Notes: a model not told the origin generated them from the sequence alone. A stretch of 64,000 nt of DNA from CBDAUN01 sp965214875 (GCA_965214875.1 OZ243980.1:496001-560000), one strand, 5' to 3'; counted from the stretch's first letter, positions 52,646 to 62,987 are shown. Made by a program: numbers and translations.

Positions 52646-54241
52646 CTACTTCACGACCGGAGGTGTCGAGAACGTATGATACGCAGGCGGAGAGTCAACC
52701 GTCCATTCAAGCCCTTCGGCGCCTTCCCATACTTGGCTCGTGGCTTTTGCGGCACGTCCGCGTATGCATTGCACAATGACGTAGACGAAAATCAGCTGCG
52801 AAAGACCGAGCCCAAACGCTCCGATCGACGAGATGATATTGAACTCGGTGAACTGCACCGAATAGTCGGGGATGCGTCTCGGCATGCCCGCCAGACCGAG
52901 AAAGTGCTGCGGGAAGAACGTCAGGTTGAAAAATATCGTGGTCAGCCAGAAGTGCCATTTGCCCAGCGATTCCTTGTACATTCTGCCGGTCCACTTCGGA
53001 ATCCAGTAGTAGACTGCTCCGATCATCGCCATGATTGATCCGGCAAACAGCACATAGTGGAAGTGCGCAACTACGAAATAGGTGTCGTGATACTGGAAAT
53101 CAGCCGGCACAATGGCCAGCATCAGTCCGGATAGTCCGCCAATGGTAAATAGAAACACCACCGCCAAGGCATACAGCATCGGCGTTTCAAAGGTCATCGA
53201 CCCTCGCCACATGGTAGCGATCCAGTTGAACACTTTCACTCCTGTTGGCACTGCGATCAACATCGTGGCGAACATGAAATAAAGTTCGCCCGCTAACGGC
53301 ATGCCGACCGTGAACATGTGATGCGCCCAGACGATGAACGACAAAAACGCGATTCCTGCTGTCGCGAATACCATCGAGTCATACCCGAATAGCGGTTTGC
53401 GCGCAAACGTTGGAATAATTTGCGAAATGATGCCGAACGCCGGCAAGATCAGAATGTACACCTCAGGATGTCCGAAGAACCAGAAAATGTGCTGGAACAT
53501 CACCGGATCCCCGCCGCCGGCCGGATCGAAGAAAGCGGTTCCGAAGTGCCGGTCAGTAAGCAGCATGGTCACCGCGCCAGCCAAGACCGGCATCACGGCT
53601 ATTAGCAAAAAGGCGGTGATCAGCCAGGTCCACACGAACAGCGGCATTTTCATCAGATTCATGCCGGGGGCGCGCATATTCATGATTGTCACAACAACGT
53701 TGATTGCGCCCAGCACGGACGAAATCCCCATCATGTGTATTGCCAGAATGGTCATGTCGACGCTCATGCCGCCTTGTACCGAAAGCGGCGCATAAAGCGT
53801 CCAGCCTGCCGCCGGACCGCCGCCGGGAACGAACATGCTGCCGATCAGCAGCGTGAAAGCGAACGGAAGAATCCAAAAGCTCCAGTTGTTCATGCGCGGC
53901 AGCGCCATGTCGGGGGCTCCGATCATCAGCGGAATCTGCCAATTCGCAAACCCGACAAAACCCGGCATCACCGCCCCGAAGATCATGATCAGCGCATGCA
54001 TCGTTGTCAGCGAATTGAACAGTTGCGGATTGACTACCTGCAATCCGGGCTGAAACAATTCTGCGCGGATGCCAAGCGCCATCGTCCCGCCGACGAAGAA
54101 CATCGTCAGCGAAAAGATCAGGTACATCGTGCCGATGTCCTTGTGATTGGTGGTTGTGAGCCACCGCATCACCCCGCTTGGACGATGATCATGGTGGTCG
54201 TGTGCGTCTGTGTGGGTTGCTTCCATGATTTGGTTTGCCAT
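52646..54241 (-). CDS. coxA: Cytochrome c oxidase subunit I
   Basis: The 531-residue catalytic subunit that reduces O2 at the heme a3-CuB centre and pumps protons. Marks: NHKDIGTMYL, heme ligand His in TTMHALIMIFG, CuB and cross-link residues in WFFGHPEVYILILP, then VWAHHMFTVG and VVAHFHYVLFAGSIM. Twelve membrane segments are apparent. It follows coxB by 23 bp. Confidence 0.97.
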   Translation of the reverse strand: MANQIMEATHTDAHDHHDHRPSGVMRWLTTTNHKDIGTMYLIFSLTMFFVGGTMALGIRAELFQPGLQVVNPQLFNSLTTMHALIMIFGAVMPGFVGFANWQIPLMIGAPDMALPRMNNWSFWILPFAFTLLIGSMFVPGGGPAAGWTLYAPLSVQGGMSVDMTILAIHMMGISSVLGAINVVVTIMNMRAPGMNLMKMPLFVWTWLITAFLLIAVMPVLAGAVTMLLTDRHFGTAFFDPAGGGDPVMFQHIFWFFGHPEVYILILPAFGIISQIIPTFARKPLFGYDSMVFATAGIAFLSFIVWAHHMFTVGMPLAGELYFMFATMLIAVPTGVKVFNWIATMWRGSMTFETPMLYALAVVFLFTIGGLSGLMLAIVPADFQYHDTYFVVAHFHYVLFAGSIMAMIGAVYYWIPKWTGRMYKESLGKWHFWLTTIFFNLTFFPQHFLGLAGMPRRIPDYSVQFTEFNIISSIGAFGLGLSQLIFVYVIVQCIRGRAAKATSQVWEGAEGLEWTVDSPPAYHTFSTPPVVK

Positions 54242-54264
54242 TAGTATGTTCGATTTGGGTTGAA

Positions 54265-55395
54265 TTATCTCAGTGCCTTGATTTGCGACGGCTGCACCAT
54301 GTCGCCAACACTGTTGCCAAGCGCGTTGCGCTCGTAGGTAATGACTGAAGCGATGTCCGCATCGCTCAATTGCAGCTTGAAAGGCACCATTGTCGTGCCG
54401 GGTTTGCCTTCCATCACAATTTCAATGTGAGCGTCGATCGGCCCTGTGGTAATTGCGCTGCCGGTAAGCGGCGGGAATGCCGGCGGCACGCCTTGACCTT
54501 GGTCGCCGTGGCAAGCGAGGCAGTTGACGTAGACTTGTTCGCCGCGCGCCATCAGTTCTTCCATGGTCCACTGCCGCTCTGCTTCGCCGGCGGCAGCAAC
54601 CGTCATCTCCTGCTGACCGGCCAGCCAGCTATCGAATTCGGCAGGCTCCAGCACTTCGGCGACGATCGGCATGAACCCGTGATCCTTGCCGCACAGCTCG
54701 GCGCATTGGCCGCGATAGGTGCCCGGCTCTTCGACATAGGCCCAGAACTCGTTGATATATCCGGGCACCGCATCTTTTTTGACTCCGAATTTCGGTACCC
54801 ACCAGGCATGAATCACGTCATTCGATGCCAGCAGAAATCGCACCTTCCTATTCGCCGGAAGGACAACCGGGTTATCTACTTCGAGCAGATAGTTTTCGCC
54901 TTTCGGCTCGCGGTTTTCGATTTGCGCGCGCGGTGTCGAAAGATTGCTGAAAAAATCGACGTCATGTTCAAGATAGTCATAATGCCACTTCCACTGATAG
55001 GCGGTGACTTTGACCGTCAAATCCGATTCGGTGGTGTCTTCCATGAACAGCAATGTCGCAGTAGATGGAATCGCCATGCCGACCAGAATGAAAAAGGGGA
55101 TCACTGTCCAAACCACTTCGAGCTTGGTATTGTGGCTGAACTGGTGCGCTTCGTGCCCGCGGCTTTTGCGATGTGCGTAGAGCGAGTAGAACATCACGCT
55201 AAACACAACGATGAATATGATCAGGCATACCAGCATGATCGCGTTGTGCAGTTCAAGAATTCGGCTGGCGATCGGTGTAGACGGGGGCTGCAAATTCAAT
55301 CCCCATTCCGCCCATGATGCGCAAGGCAGCAAGCCGGCCGCCACCGCAATAAGCGACTTGGCCCGCATTAGTGCTCGTGGTGATGCTATTGACAT
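54265..55395 (-). CDS. coxB: Cytochrome c oxidase subunit II with C-terminal cytochrome c domain (caa3-like)
   Basis: A 376-residue subunit. A signal segment ends near CASWAEWG, and two membrane helices follow. The CuA domain has AWWVPKFGVKKDAVPGYIN and GQCAELCGKDHGFMPI. After a linker, CLACHGDQGQG is a CxxCH heme c site with a distal Met region, so electrons probably come through a fused cytochrome c as in caa3 oxidases. First gene of the oxidase operon. Confidence 0.96.
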   Translation of the reverse strand: MSIASPRALMRAKSLIAVAAGLLPCASWAEWGLNLQPPSTPIASRILELHNAIMLVCLIIFIVVFSVMFYSLYAHRKSRGHEAHQFSHNTKLEVVWTVIPFFILVGMAIPSTATLLFMEDTTESDLTVKVTAYQWKWHYDYLEHDVDFFSNLSTPRAQIENREPKGENYLLEVDNPVVLPANRKVRFLLASNDVIHAWWVPKFGVKKDAVPGYINEFWAYVEEPGTYRGQCAELCGKDHGFMPIVAEVLEPAEFDSWLAGQQEMTVAAAGEAERQWTMEELMARGEQVYVNCLACHGDQGQGVPPAFPPLTGSAITTGPIDAHIEIVMEGKPGTTMVPFKLQLSDADIASVITYERNALGNSVGDMVQPSQIKALR

Positions 55396-55461
55396 TAACT
55401 CGACCTCTTCATGAGCATTGTTCGCTCCTAAATCCAGATACCATGAATATTGCCCTTCAAT

Positions 55462-55977
55462 CTATAGAATGCTTGTCAATTGCCGGTACAGGCTACACTT
55501 TTCGCTCTCGATCAGCTCTTTGCCGATTTCCTGTCCGCGCCCGTGCGAGACTAGCAGCAACCTGCTGCGACCGGTGCCGATGCGGTCCGGCATCAACTTC
55601 GCCTGCGTCCAATGCCTTGAATAGCTTCGAACACTGCATCCCCGCTTGCAACGGACCGTTACATGAATGCTCTCGCCGCTGATGGCGAGCGATTCATAGC
55701 GTTCGTTGCGCAACACTGCGGCCGCAAGGCCTGCAAGAAGCACAACTTCCAAGCCGGCGAAAGGCAGAATCAACCATGCCCCCGCAAGCAAGAACATTAT
55801 ACCAATGCCCAAGCTCGCGAAACTGATCAAGCCGACGCTGATCAGCAGCGCCCGACGGTTCCAATAGCCGTTCGGGCGAATTTCAAACTGCACGCATTCA
55901 GCACCAAGGCCTAAATCGGCTGGCAGGCGGTTGCGATTATATTGGGAATTGCTAATCGCAGTTGCTGGATTTGGCAT
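55462..55977 (-). CDS. DUF2244 membrane protein
   Basis: A 171-residue protein with two adjacent membrane segments (LLISVGLISFASLGIGIMFL, then LILPFAGLEVVLLAGLAAAV) and a C-terminal domain ending SRLLLVSHGRGQEIGKEL, as in DUF2244 proteins. These genes commonly lie beside cytochrome oxidase operons. It is 66 bp upstream of coxB on the same strand, so it may be the operon's first gene. Function unknown. Confidence 0.88.
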   Translation of the reverse strand: MPNPATAISNSQYNRNRLPADLGLGAECVQFEIRPNGYWNRRALLISVGLISFASLGIGIMFLLAGAWLILPFAGLEVVLLAGLAAAVLRNERYESLAISGESIHVTVRCKRGCSVRSYSRHWTQAKLMPDRIGTGRSRLLLVSHGRGQEIGKELIESEKCSLYRQLTSIL

Positions 55978-56165
55978 AATGATTTGCCGGCGGATTGAAG
56001 AAAAATGAATTCATGGCGGGTATTGTGCCTATTTCGAGAGCAATAGGCAAACCCAATTGATTCCCGGATTGATGATCTATGGCGGTTCGCTGGCAAGCCT
56101 GTCATCTCGCAGGGTTTCCGGTTTGCTTCCGAGATTGTTGTTCAATCGCAAGCTAATGAGTGCAA

Positions 56166-57167
56166 ATGAAACAAAAGACACTGTCGCTTGAAGAAGTCTA
56201 CGGCCTGAGTCTCCGGACGCTTCAGGCGTGCGGCGCCGAACCGCGCAACGCTGGTCCGGTCGCCGAATCGATCAGGGATGCTGAGGCCGACGGAATACGC
56301 AATGTCGGGCTTGGATATTTGGCTCACTATTGCGAACACCTGCTGCACGGGCAAGTCGATGGGACTTGCGATGCGAAGGTGACTCGCGCAACGCCTTCGG
56401 CCATGTTCATCGACGCCTTGCATGGTTTTGCGCACAGTGCATTTTGCAGCCACTTGGATGACTTTGTGAAGCTGGCCAATCAGGCAGGCGTTGCCGCCAT
56501 GGCGATCAGACATTCTCACGCTGCGGGTGTGATCGGCTGGTATGTCGAAAAGCTGGCCATGCGCGGATTGGTTGCGCTCGGATTTGCAAACTCGCCCCCT
56601 GCGATTGCGCCTTGGGGCGGCACTACCGCCTTTTTCGGCACCAACCCGCTCGCATTTGCTGTGCCCAGACCGTCTGGGCCGCCCTTGGTTATCGACCAGT
56701 CTTCAAGTGCGACCGCGAAGGTCAATGTCATGAATGCCGCGCAAAAGGGCGAGCCCATTCCTGAAGGATGGGCTTTGGATAAAGACGGACATCCCACCAC
56801 CGACGCTCAAGCGGGACTGGCCGGTTCAATGAGCCCTTCGGGCGGCTACAAGGGTGTGTCCATGGCGATGATCGTGGATCTTATGGCAGGTGGCCTGACA
56901 GGTTCCAATCTCTCCTACGAGGCGCCGCTTTTTGCCGACAAGCAACGCCGTTCGCCGAATGTTGGACAGTTTTTTATCGCTTTCGACCCGGATCAATTTG
57001 ATCAGGGCTTTTGCCAACACGCTGAATCCATGTTTCAAGCCATGCTGCTGCAACCAGGCGTGCGGCTGCCGGGCGATCGCCGGCTAGCGCATCGCGCCGA
57101 GGCGCAACAAAGCGGCGTTTCGGTGCCGCAAGACTTGCTTGACAAGCTGAACGGTTTCTGCACGTAA
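56166..57167 (+). CDS. Malate/L-lactate dehydrogenase family (Ldh2/YlbC-type) oxidoreductase
   Basis: A 333-residue NAD(P)-dependent dehydrogenase of the Ldh2 superfamily (malate, L-lactate, ureidoglycolate or sulfolactate). Marks are HSHAAGVIGWYVEKLA with the catalytic His, IAPWGGTTAFFGTNPLAFA and SPSGGYKGVSMAMIVDL. A GTG two codons upstream (56160) is also possible. Substrate cannot be told. It converges with the acetolactate-synthase-like gene (1 bp between stops). Confidence 0.9.
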   Translation: MKQKTLSLEEVYGLSLRTLQACGAEPRNAGPVAESIRDAEADGIRNVGLGYLAHYCEHLLHGQVDGTCDAKVTRATPSAMFIDALHGFAHSAFCSHLDDFVKLANQAGVAAMAIRHSHAAGVIGWYVEKLAMRGLVALGFANSPPAIAPWGGTTAFFGTNPLAFAVPRPSGPPLVIDQSSSATAKVNVMNAAQKGEPIPEGWALDKDGHPTTDAQAGLAGSMSPSGGYKGVSMAMIVDLMAGGLTGSNLSYEAPLFADKQRRSPNVGQFFIAFDPDQFDQGFCQHAESMFQAMLLQPGVRLPGDRRLAHRAEAQQSGVSVPQDLLDKLNGFCT

Positions 57168-57168
57168 T

Positions 57169-58821
57169 CTAGAGCGGGCAGACGATTTCGCCTAGACGCT
57201 TGGTCAGCTGCGCATTTTGGCGGTAGTCGATCGGCACAACCACCAGTGATGGTCCCTGCGCAGATAGCGCGGCATTCAAGGTTGATGCCAGCGAATCTGC
57301 GGCATCGACCTTGAAGCCGTTCCAGCCGAACGAATCGGCGAGCTTCATCCAGTCGGGGTTGCCGAAGGCGAGATCCGTGTGATGTCCGAATTGATTGGTT
57401 TGCTTCCATGCGATCAAGCCGTAGGCATGATCTTCCCACACCATCGCGACCAAGTTCGAGTCAAGTCGCCGGGCCGTCTCCATTTCTTGCACATTCATCA
57501 AGAATCCTGCATCCCCGCTGATGGCGACCACGTTGCGGTCGGGGTGCACCAGACTGGTTGCAATTGCGCCTGGCAAGGCGAACCCCATCGAGCAAAAGCC
57601 ATTAGGAATCAGACATGTATTCGGTTCATGGCAATGGTAATGGCGCGCGATCCACATCTTGTGCGCACCGACATCGGAAAGCACGATGTCCTGTGGATCA
57701 AGGCATTTGCGAACATCCCAGAGCACTTTTTGGGGCTTGATTGGGCCGGGTCCCGAATCATCTTTGAACTCAGCAAAATCGGCAGCCATGTCGCGGCGGG
57801 TAGCGGCCTGCTGGCTCAGATCGAAGGACAGCCCGCCCGCTTCGTCAATGCGCGAGTTGAGCATCCACAAGGTGTGCGCGAGATCGCCGACAACCTCCGC
57901 TTTGGGGCGATAGTGGCTATCGATTTCCGAGGGCAGAAAATCGATATGCAAAATGTTCTTGTCTTGCTGGGCATTCCATAGATGGGGGTGGTATTCCACC
58001 ATGTCATAGCCAAGCGCAATGACCAGATCGGATGCATCCAGTGCGCATGCCACCAGATCTTTGGCACCAAGCCCGACCGTGTAGAGGCAGTAGTCGGCAT
58101 CCATATCGACGCAGCCTTTCGCCATGAAGGTGCTGATGACGCCAATTCCGGTTTTTTCGCAAAGAATGCGCAGCTGCTTGGATGCGCGGCGGCGGATGCA
58201 GCCGTTGCCGGCCAGGATGACCGGACGGTTCGCCGCACGAATCAGCTCGAACGCTTGATCGACGATCTTGTCGTCCGGCACCGGGCGGCGCGGCCGGTAT
58301 GGCTTAAGCGGCGCGGCCGAGGTTTCCATATGGGCAACATCTTCGGGCAGTTCGACCAGGGTGGCGCCCGGCTTTTCGAGTTGGGCGACGCGTACGGCCT
58401 TGCGAATGATTTCCGGCACATTGTCCGGATGCTGGATCTGCTGCGCCCATTTGGTCACCGGCCGATACATTGACACCACGTCCATGATCTGGTGCGATTC
58501 TTTGTGCAGCCGGGTTGATGCGCCTTGGCCGGTGAGCACCAGCATCGGCGCCCGATCCATATTGCCGTCTGCAACACCGGTGATCAGGTTGGTTGCGCCC
58601 GGCCCGAGGGTGCCAAGACAGCCTGCGACTCGGCCGGTCAGCCGTCCGTAGGCTTCCGCCATGAACGCCGCGCCTTGCTCATGGCGGCATAGGATGAATT
58701 TGATCTTGTCGGATTTTTCGAGCGACATCATGAAATGCGCATTCTCTTCTCCGGGAACGCCAAAGATATACTCAAGCCCTTCTTGCTCCAGGCACTTGAC
58801 AAAAAGATCGGATGCTTGCAT
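57169..58821 (-). CDS. Acetolactate synthase large-subunit-like ThDP enzyme
   Basis: A 550-residue thiamine-diphosphate enzyme that would condense pyruvate to acetolactate, probably the catabolic/AlsS-like type, since no small regulatory subunit gene is adjacent. It has FGVPGEENAHFMMSLEKS with the catalytic Glu region, CRHEQGAAFMAEAYGR, GPGATNLITGVADGNMDRAP, and the ThDP/Mg site ISGDAGFLMNVQEMETA. ATG 58821 is preferred because GGGGGA lies just before it; an upstream in-frame ATG at 58833 lacks a ribosome site. Other ThDP decarboxylases of this superfamily are possible. Confidence 0.88.
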   Translation of the reverse strand: MQASDLFVKCLEQEGLEYIFGVPGEENAHFMMSLEKSDKIKFILCRHEQGAAFMAEAYGRLTGRVAGCLGTLGPGATNLITGVADGNMDRAPMLVLTGQGASTRLHKESHQIMDVVSMYRPVTKWAQQIQHPDNVPEIIRKAVRVAQLEKPGATLVELPEDVAHMETSAAPLKPYRPRRPVPDDKIVDQAFELIRAANRPVILAGNGCIRRRASKQLRILCEKTGIGVISTFMAKGCVDMDADYCLYTVGLGAKDLVACALDASDLVIALGYDMVEYHPHLWNAQQDKNILHIDFLPSEIDSHYRPKAEVVGDLAHTLWMLNSRIDEAGGLSFDLSQQAATRRDMAADFAEFKDDSGPGPIKPQKVLWDVRKCLDPQDIVLSDVGAHKMWIARHYHCHEPNTCLIPNGFCSMGFALPGAIATSLVHPDRNVVAISGDAGFLMNVQEMETARRLDSNLVAMVWEDHAYGLIAWKQTNQFGHHTDLAFGNPDWMKLADSFGWNGFKVDAADSLASTLNAALSAQGPSLVVVPIDYRQNAQLTKRLGEIVCPL

Positions 58822-58930
58822 GTATTCCCCCATCAGGATAGTTTGCCGATTAAGCCAATAATAGTACCCGAATTGACATTCGGTTCAGTGGGAATTGATG
58901 CGATTAGAGTGAAAAGGCGGTTGATGCCCG

Positions 58931-60331
58931 TCAAGCAGGGCGTTTTGATTGGACCTTGAGACCCGAGATGCTCACCTTGAGTCCGGGCTGCAGGGAGTGG
59001 AATATCAATTTGGCATCGTGGTGTTCGACAATGGCGGAAACGACGCTCAGACCTAATCCGTTGCCTGGCGTGTGGCGGCTTTGCTCCATTCGATAGAAGC
59101 GCTTGACTACCTGATCGTGATACTCTTGCGGAATGCCGGGGCCGTTATCTGAAACGTTGACTTCAGCGCCGTTTCGGTGTTCGGCGATTGAAACGCACAC
59201 CGTCGTATCTTGCGGCGAATACTTAATGGCGTTGCTAATCAGGTTGGCGATTGCCAGATAAAGAAGATCGCGGTCGGCAAATACATCCAATTGCACACCG
59301 GATTCCTCGCAGGCAAGAGCAATGGATCGTTCTTCGGCGATTGGCGTATACCAGTCGGCGACATCTGCTAGCACTTCGTTCAAGTTTACCGTGTCGAAGC
59401 GGTCGCGTTGCGGACCGGCTTGGATTTCAGAGATTCTGAGAATGGTTTCGAAAATCCCGATCAGCGAATCGGTTTCCCGGATTGCTTCGTCGATGCCGGC
59501 GCTGAGGTCGCCGTCCGATTGCTGGTGGCGCAGCGCTGCCAGCTCGTTTCGAACCCGTGTCAGCGGAGATTTAAGGTCGTGCGCGATGTTGTCGGACATT
59601 GTGGTGATTTCTTCGAGCAGCATCTCAATGCGTTCCAGCATCGCGTTGATGTTGACTGCGAGTTCATCGAAGCCGTCTCCGCTGTCATTGGTCGCGACTC
59701 GCTGCGCGAGATTGCCTGAGGTGAAGGTTTCGCAAATGGCATTGATGCCTTTGAGCTTTCGAGTGACAATTCTGCTTGAGACTGCGGCGCCTAGCATGGC
59801 GAGCAAAATCGCCGCCGCCACTGCCCAAGCGCCAATGTTGATAATCAGATTGCGCAGTTCGACCAGATCGTGCACATCGCGGCCGGCTAGTACGATGTGA
59901 TCGAGATGGCTGATCGCCGCGGCGCGGAAGGTGCGCGGCTGTGGTCCGAATCCGCCCACCGCGATCAGCCCTTGCCAATACGGACCGCTAGTCACATCCG
60001 GCGGCAGCTGCCGCAGGTTGCCTGCAACGATGTATCCGTTGCTGCGAGCGAGCACGAGTATTTCGCGGCTGGTCATGGTTCGGTCCCAGAAGCGTGAAAA
60101 CAGAATTCCGTTGAATCGGGCTACTAGGGCCGCTGAGCTAGGGTTGCCGTGTTGGCCAACAATGGCTTCAAGCTCCCGATTGATTTCGTTTTCGACTTGC
60201 TCGATGCGTGAATGGTAGAACTTCCAATAGAACGATCCGAGCACTGCGGCGATTGCAATGCAGAAGATTGTCGCATAGACCACTGCGAGCAGGACGGTGA
60301 AACCTTTAAGCTTTTTCAGCATGCCGGGCAA
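58931..60331 (-). CDS. Sensor histidine kinase with HAMP domain
   Basis: A 466-residue inner-membrane kinase. The first membrane segment is LLAVVYATIFCIAIAAVLGS, a periplasmic sensor of about 120 residues follows, then a second segment (WAVAAAILLAMLGAAV) and HAMP. The phospho-acceptor His is in NIAHDLKSPLTRVRNE. ATP-binding boxes are NLISNAIKYSP, DNGPGIP and GNGLGLSVVSAIVEHH. It follows the response regulator gene by 68 bp and HtrA beyond it, so envelope stress sensing is plausible by inference. Confidence 0.94.
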   Translation of the reverse strand: MPGMLKKLKGFTVLLAVVYATIFCIAIAAVLGSFYWKFYHSRIEQVENEINRELEAIVGQHGNPSSAALVARFNGILFSRFWDRTMTSREILVLARSNGYIVAGNLRQLPPDVTSGPYWQGLIAVGGFGPQPRTFRAAAISHLDHIVLAGRDVHDLVELRNLIINIGAWAVAAAILLAMLGAAVSSRIVTRKLKGINAICETFTSGNLAQRVATNDSGDGFDELAVNINAMLERIEMLLEEITTMSDNIAHDLKSPLTRVRNELAALRHQQSDGDLSAGIDEAIRETDSLIGIFETILRISEIQAGPQRDRFDTVNLNEVLADVADWYTPIAEERSIALACEESGVQLDVFADRDLLYLAIANLISNAIKYSPQDTTVCVSIAEHRNGAEVNVSDNGPGIPQEYHDQVVKRFYRMEQSRHTPGNGLGLSVVSAIVEHHDAKLIFHSLQPGLKVSISGLKVQSKRPA

Positions 60332-60399
60332 GTTTCGATAGCGGCAGAATGCAGGCAGGCCGCATCATGTCAACGTGTGCGCGGTAGCGGTTATGCTTG

Positions 60400-61083
60400 C
60401 TACGGCTCTTCGGCGCGCAAGATATAGCCGGAGCCGCGCACGGTATGCAGCAATTTGATCGAAAAGCCGTCGTCGATCTGCTTGCGAATTCGAAAGATGT
60501 GCACGTTCATGTTTTCGCTGCTTGAGTCAAAGTCGAAGCGCCAGATTTTCTGCATCAGCATGGTGCGGGTCACGATGCGTCCGCTGTAGCGCATCAGCAC
60601 TTCAAGGATTTTGAATTCAGTGGGTCGCAGGGAAATTTTCTTGCCGCCGCGCGTCACGCTGCGCGTGAGCAGGTCCATTGCCAGATCTTCGACGACCAGC
60701 CGGGTATCCGTTGCCACCGGGTCTGCGCGCCGCACAATTGCTTCGATGCGCGCGAGCAGCTCGATCATCTCGAACGGTTTTGGCAAGTAGTCGTCTGCGC
60801 CTGCACTGAGCCCTTCGACCCGATCATGAACTTTGCCAAGTGTCGTCAATATGAGAACCGGCGTTCGATTGCCCTTTGAACGCAGGCGTCGCACGACTTC
60901 AAGCCCGTCCATGCCGGCCGGCAGCATCCGGTCGATGATCAGGGCATCAAAGTTTTCGCACTCGGCAAGTTGCAGTCCGTGGTGCCCGTTGTCGACGGTT
61001 TCGGGCACATGACCGGCTTCGGACAGTCCCTTCGCGATAAAGGATTGCTGTTTTGCATCATCTTCGATGACCAGTATGCGCAT
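60400..61083 (-). CDS. OmpR/PhoB family response regulator
   Basis: A 227-residue transcription regulator. The receiver has IEDDAKQQ, phospho-Asp in ALIIDRMLP, and Lys in DYLPKPFEMIELL. The winged-helix domain has ISLRPTEFKILEVLMRYSG and HIFRIRKQIDDGFSIKLLH then VRGSGYIL. ATG 61083 (MRILVIEDD) is the family start; the frame extends upstream without similarity. The cognate kinase follows. Confidence 0.95.
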   Translation of the reverse strand: MRILVIEDDAKQQSFIAKGLSEAGHVPETVDNGHHGLQLAECENFDALIIDRMLPAGMDGLEVVRRLRSKGNRTPVLILTTLGKVHDRVEGLSAGADDYLPKPFEMIELLARIEAIVRRADPVATDTRLVVEDLAMDLLTRSVTRGGKKISLRPTEFKILEVLMRYSGRIVTRTMLMQKIWRFDFDSSSENMNVHIFRIRKQIDDGFSIKLLHTVRGSGYILRAEEP

Positions 61084-61316
61084 GTTGGTGGTGAATTCTC
61101 CGGCATCCGGGTGTTGGCGTATTGTCGCTGTAGGATATTGCATTGATTGGCGATTCGCAAAATTGCCGCTCAAATTGACAGCTCCCGCCGCTGGCGAGTC
61201 GCTACGCGCTCTCTTTATGGGCAGCCTGATTCGCATTTGATCAAGGGTGGCGTACGTTGCGAGACGGGGTGGCAAGCGGTGGCGCTCGCATTTTGCAGTG
61301 CGGTAGGCGCGAAATG

Positions 61317-61346
61317 CCCCGCTTGGCCGGCTTTGGCCAAGCGGGG
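61317..61346 (-). terminator. Perfect 12-bp hairpin between htrA and the response regulator gene
   Basis: CCCCGCTTGGCC (61317-61328) pairs perfectly with GGCCAAGCGGGG (61335-61346), 6-nt loop. There is no long T-run on either side, so it is a moderate terminator or mRNA end structure for htrA, and suggests the regulator-kinase pair has its own promoter in 61084-61316. Confidence 0.65.
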
Positions 61347-61415
61347 ATCTTTCACTATGTGCTGTTGTGCGGAATGCAAATTGATGCGTGGTCGCGCCAA
61401 TTTGCCATCCGCTGC

Positions 61416-62987
61416 CTAGGACAAAGCAACCGTAAGGAATCGCTGGCCGCCGTCCCGCTTGATCAGGAACAGGATATTGTCCGAATCCTGTTGCGCTGCA
61501 TCGCTGAGTGCTTGCATAACCTGATCCGGCGTGGTTACGGCCTGCCTGCTGGCTCCGACGATCACGTCGCCGGGTTGTATGCCGGCTTCTTCCGCCGCAC
61601 TGCCGGGTTCGACTGCGACTACGACGACGCCTTCAACCTGTGCATCGATGCCGTATTGCTGGCGCCTTTCGTTGCTGAGCATAGCGAGCTGTACGCCGAT
61701 CTTCGGCTGTTCGGTGGCGTTCGGGGTGGTGCCGTCTTGCACACTGGCGATTTGGTTCGATCCGATTTGGCCGAGTTTGGTGCTCAGTTCAACCAATTTG
61801 CCGTCCCGATACACCGTGATGACAACCTGCGAGCCCGGCTTGGTCGCGCGAACTTCCTGTGACAATTGCTTGATGTCTGAAACAGCGGCGCCATTAAAGG
61901 ACACGATGACATCTCCGACCAGGACGCCGGCATTTGCCGCCGCGCTGTTTTCGTCAATCGATGCTACCAGAGCGCCATCGGTTGATTCTAGCTCGAAGGC
62001 ATCGGCAATCTCTTCGGTCAAGTTCTGGATCATGACGCCCAATCTGCCGCGCTGAATAGATCCATCTGAAATCAAACCGTCGGCGATTTCTTCGACCAGT
62101 CTTGCTGGAATCGCGAATCCGACACCGCTGCTGGCACCGCTTGGCGAGTAGATCAGCGTGTTGATACCGATGATTTCTCCACGGATGCTGAACAGCGGGC
62201 CGCCGGAGTTGCCTCGGTTGATTGCAGCGTCGGTTTGAATCAGCGGCACGTTCGACTGAGACATCACGTTGTCGCGGTGTTTCGCCGAAACGATTCCCAG
62301 TGAAACCGAGTGCTGAAAGCCGAACGGGTTGCCAAGTGCGATTGCCAGGTCTCCCACGCGCACTTCGTCGGAGTCTCCGAATCGTGCGTATGGAAAAATT
62401 TCAGCATCTTCGATCTTGATGACTGCAAGGTCGGTAAATTCGTCAATGCCGATAACGCTTGCATCGTGCGTGGTTCCGTCGGCCATGGTTACAATGATTC
62501 GGTCGGCGCCGCTGACGACGTGCGCATTGGTTGCAACATAGCCGCGCGGATCAAAAATCACGCCTGAGCCCAGGCCTGCTTGCGGACGTCTTTCAGGAAA
62601 CTGGAAGCGGTGCGATTCAGGGATTTGCTTGAACCATTCGGAAAACGGACCGTTCCAAAAATCCTGGAACGGCTGCCCGCGGAAGTTCCAACGATCTTGA
62701 CCCTGGTTTTGCGGATTGGTCTCGCTGACGCGCTGGATCCGGGTATTTATAGACACGACCGCCGGCGAGACGGCTTCGACAAGATTTGCAAAGCCCAAGC
62801 TTAGGTCCGACTGGCTGGCAAGGCCAGCATCGACAGCCGGCGCCTGTTCCGCCTGTACAATTTCCGCCTGACGAAAGCCGAATACGGCCAGTGCGATAGC
62901 CGAGCACAGTGTGGCGGCAGTCAAAAAATGCCGAGACCGCGCAGAGTATGTTGTCAGCTGCGTTTTACTTCTAGAGTTGCTCATCAT
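61416..62987 (-). CDS. Periplasmic serine protease HtrA/DegP-like (Do family)
   Basis: A 523-residue protease/chaperone. An N-terminal hydrophobic segment (FLTAATLCSAIALAVFGF) exports or anchors it. The trypsin-like triad is His in ATNAHVVSGAD, Asp in FTDLAVIKIED and Ser in NRGNSGGPLFS. Two PDZ domains follow: GRLGVMIQNLTEEI onward and IGVQLAMLSNERR onward. AGAGG precedes the ATG. It is upstream of a two-component pair on the same strand, as in envelope-stress loci. Confidence 0.95.
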   Translation of the reverse strand: MMSNSRSKTQLTTYSARSRHFLTAATLCSAIALAVFGFRQAEIVQAEQAPAVDAGLASQSDLSLGFANLVEAVSPAVVSINTRIQRVSETNPQNQGQDRWNFRGQPFQDFWNGPFSEWFKQIPESHRFQFPERRPQAGLGSGVIFDPRGYVATNAHVVSGADRIIVTMADGTTHDASVIGIDEFTDLAVIKIEDAEIFPYARFGDSDEVRVGDLAIALGNPFGFQHSVSLGIVSAKHRDNVMSQSNVPLIQTDAAINRGNSGGPLFSIRGEIIGINTLIYSPSGASSGVGFAIPARLVEEIADGLISDGSIQRGRLGVMIQNLTEEIADAFELESTDGALVASIDENSAAANAGVLVGDVIVSFNGAAVSDIKQLSQEVRATKPGSQVVITVYRDGKLVELSTKLGQIGSNQIASVQDGTTPNATEQPKIGVQLAMLSNERRQQYGIDAQVEGVVVVAVEPGSAAEEAGIQPGDVIVGASRQAVTTPDQVMQALSDAAQQDSDNILFLIKRDGGQRFLTVALS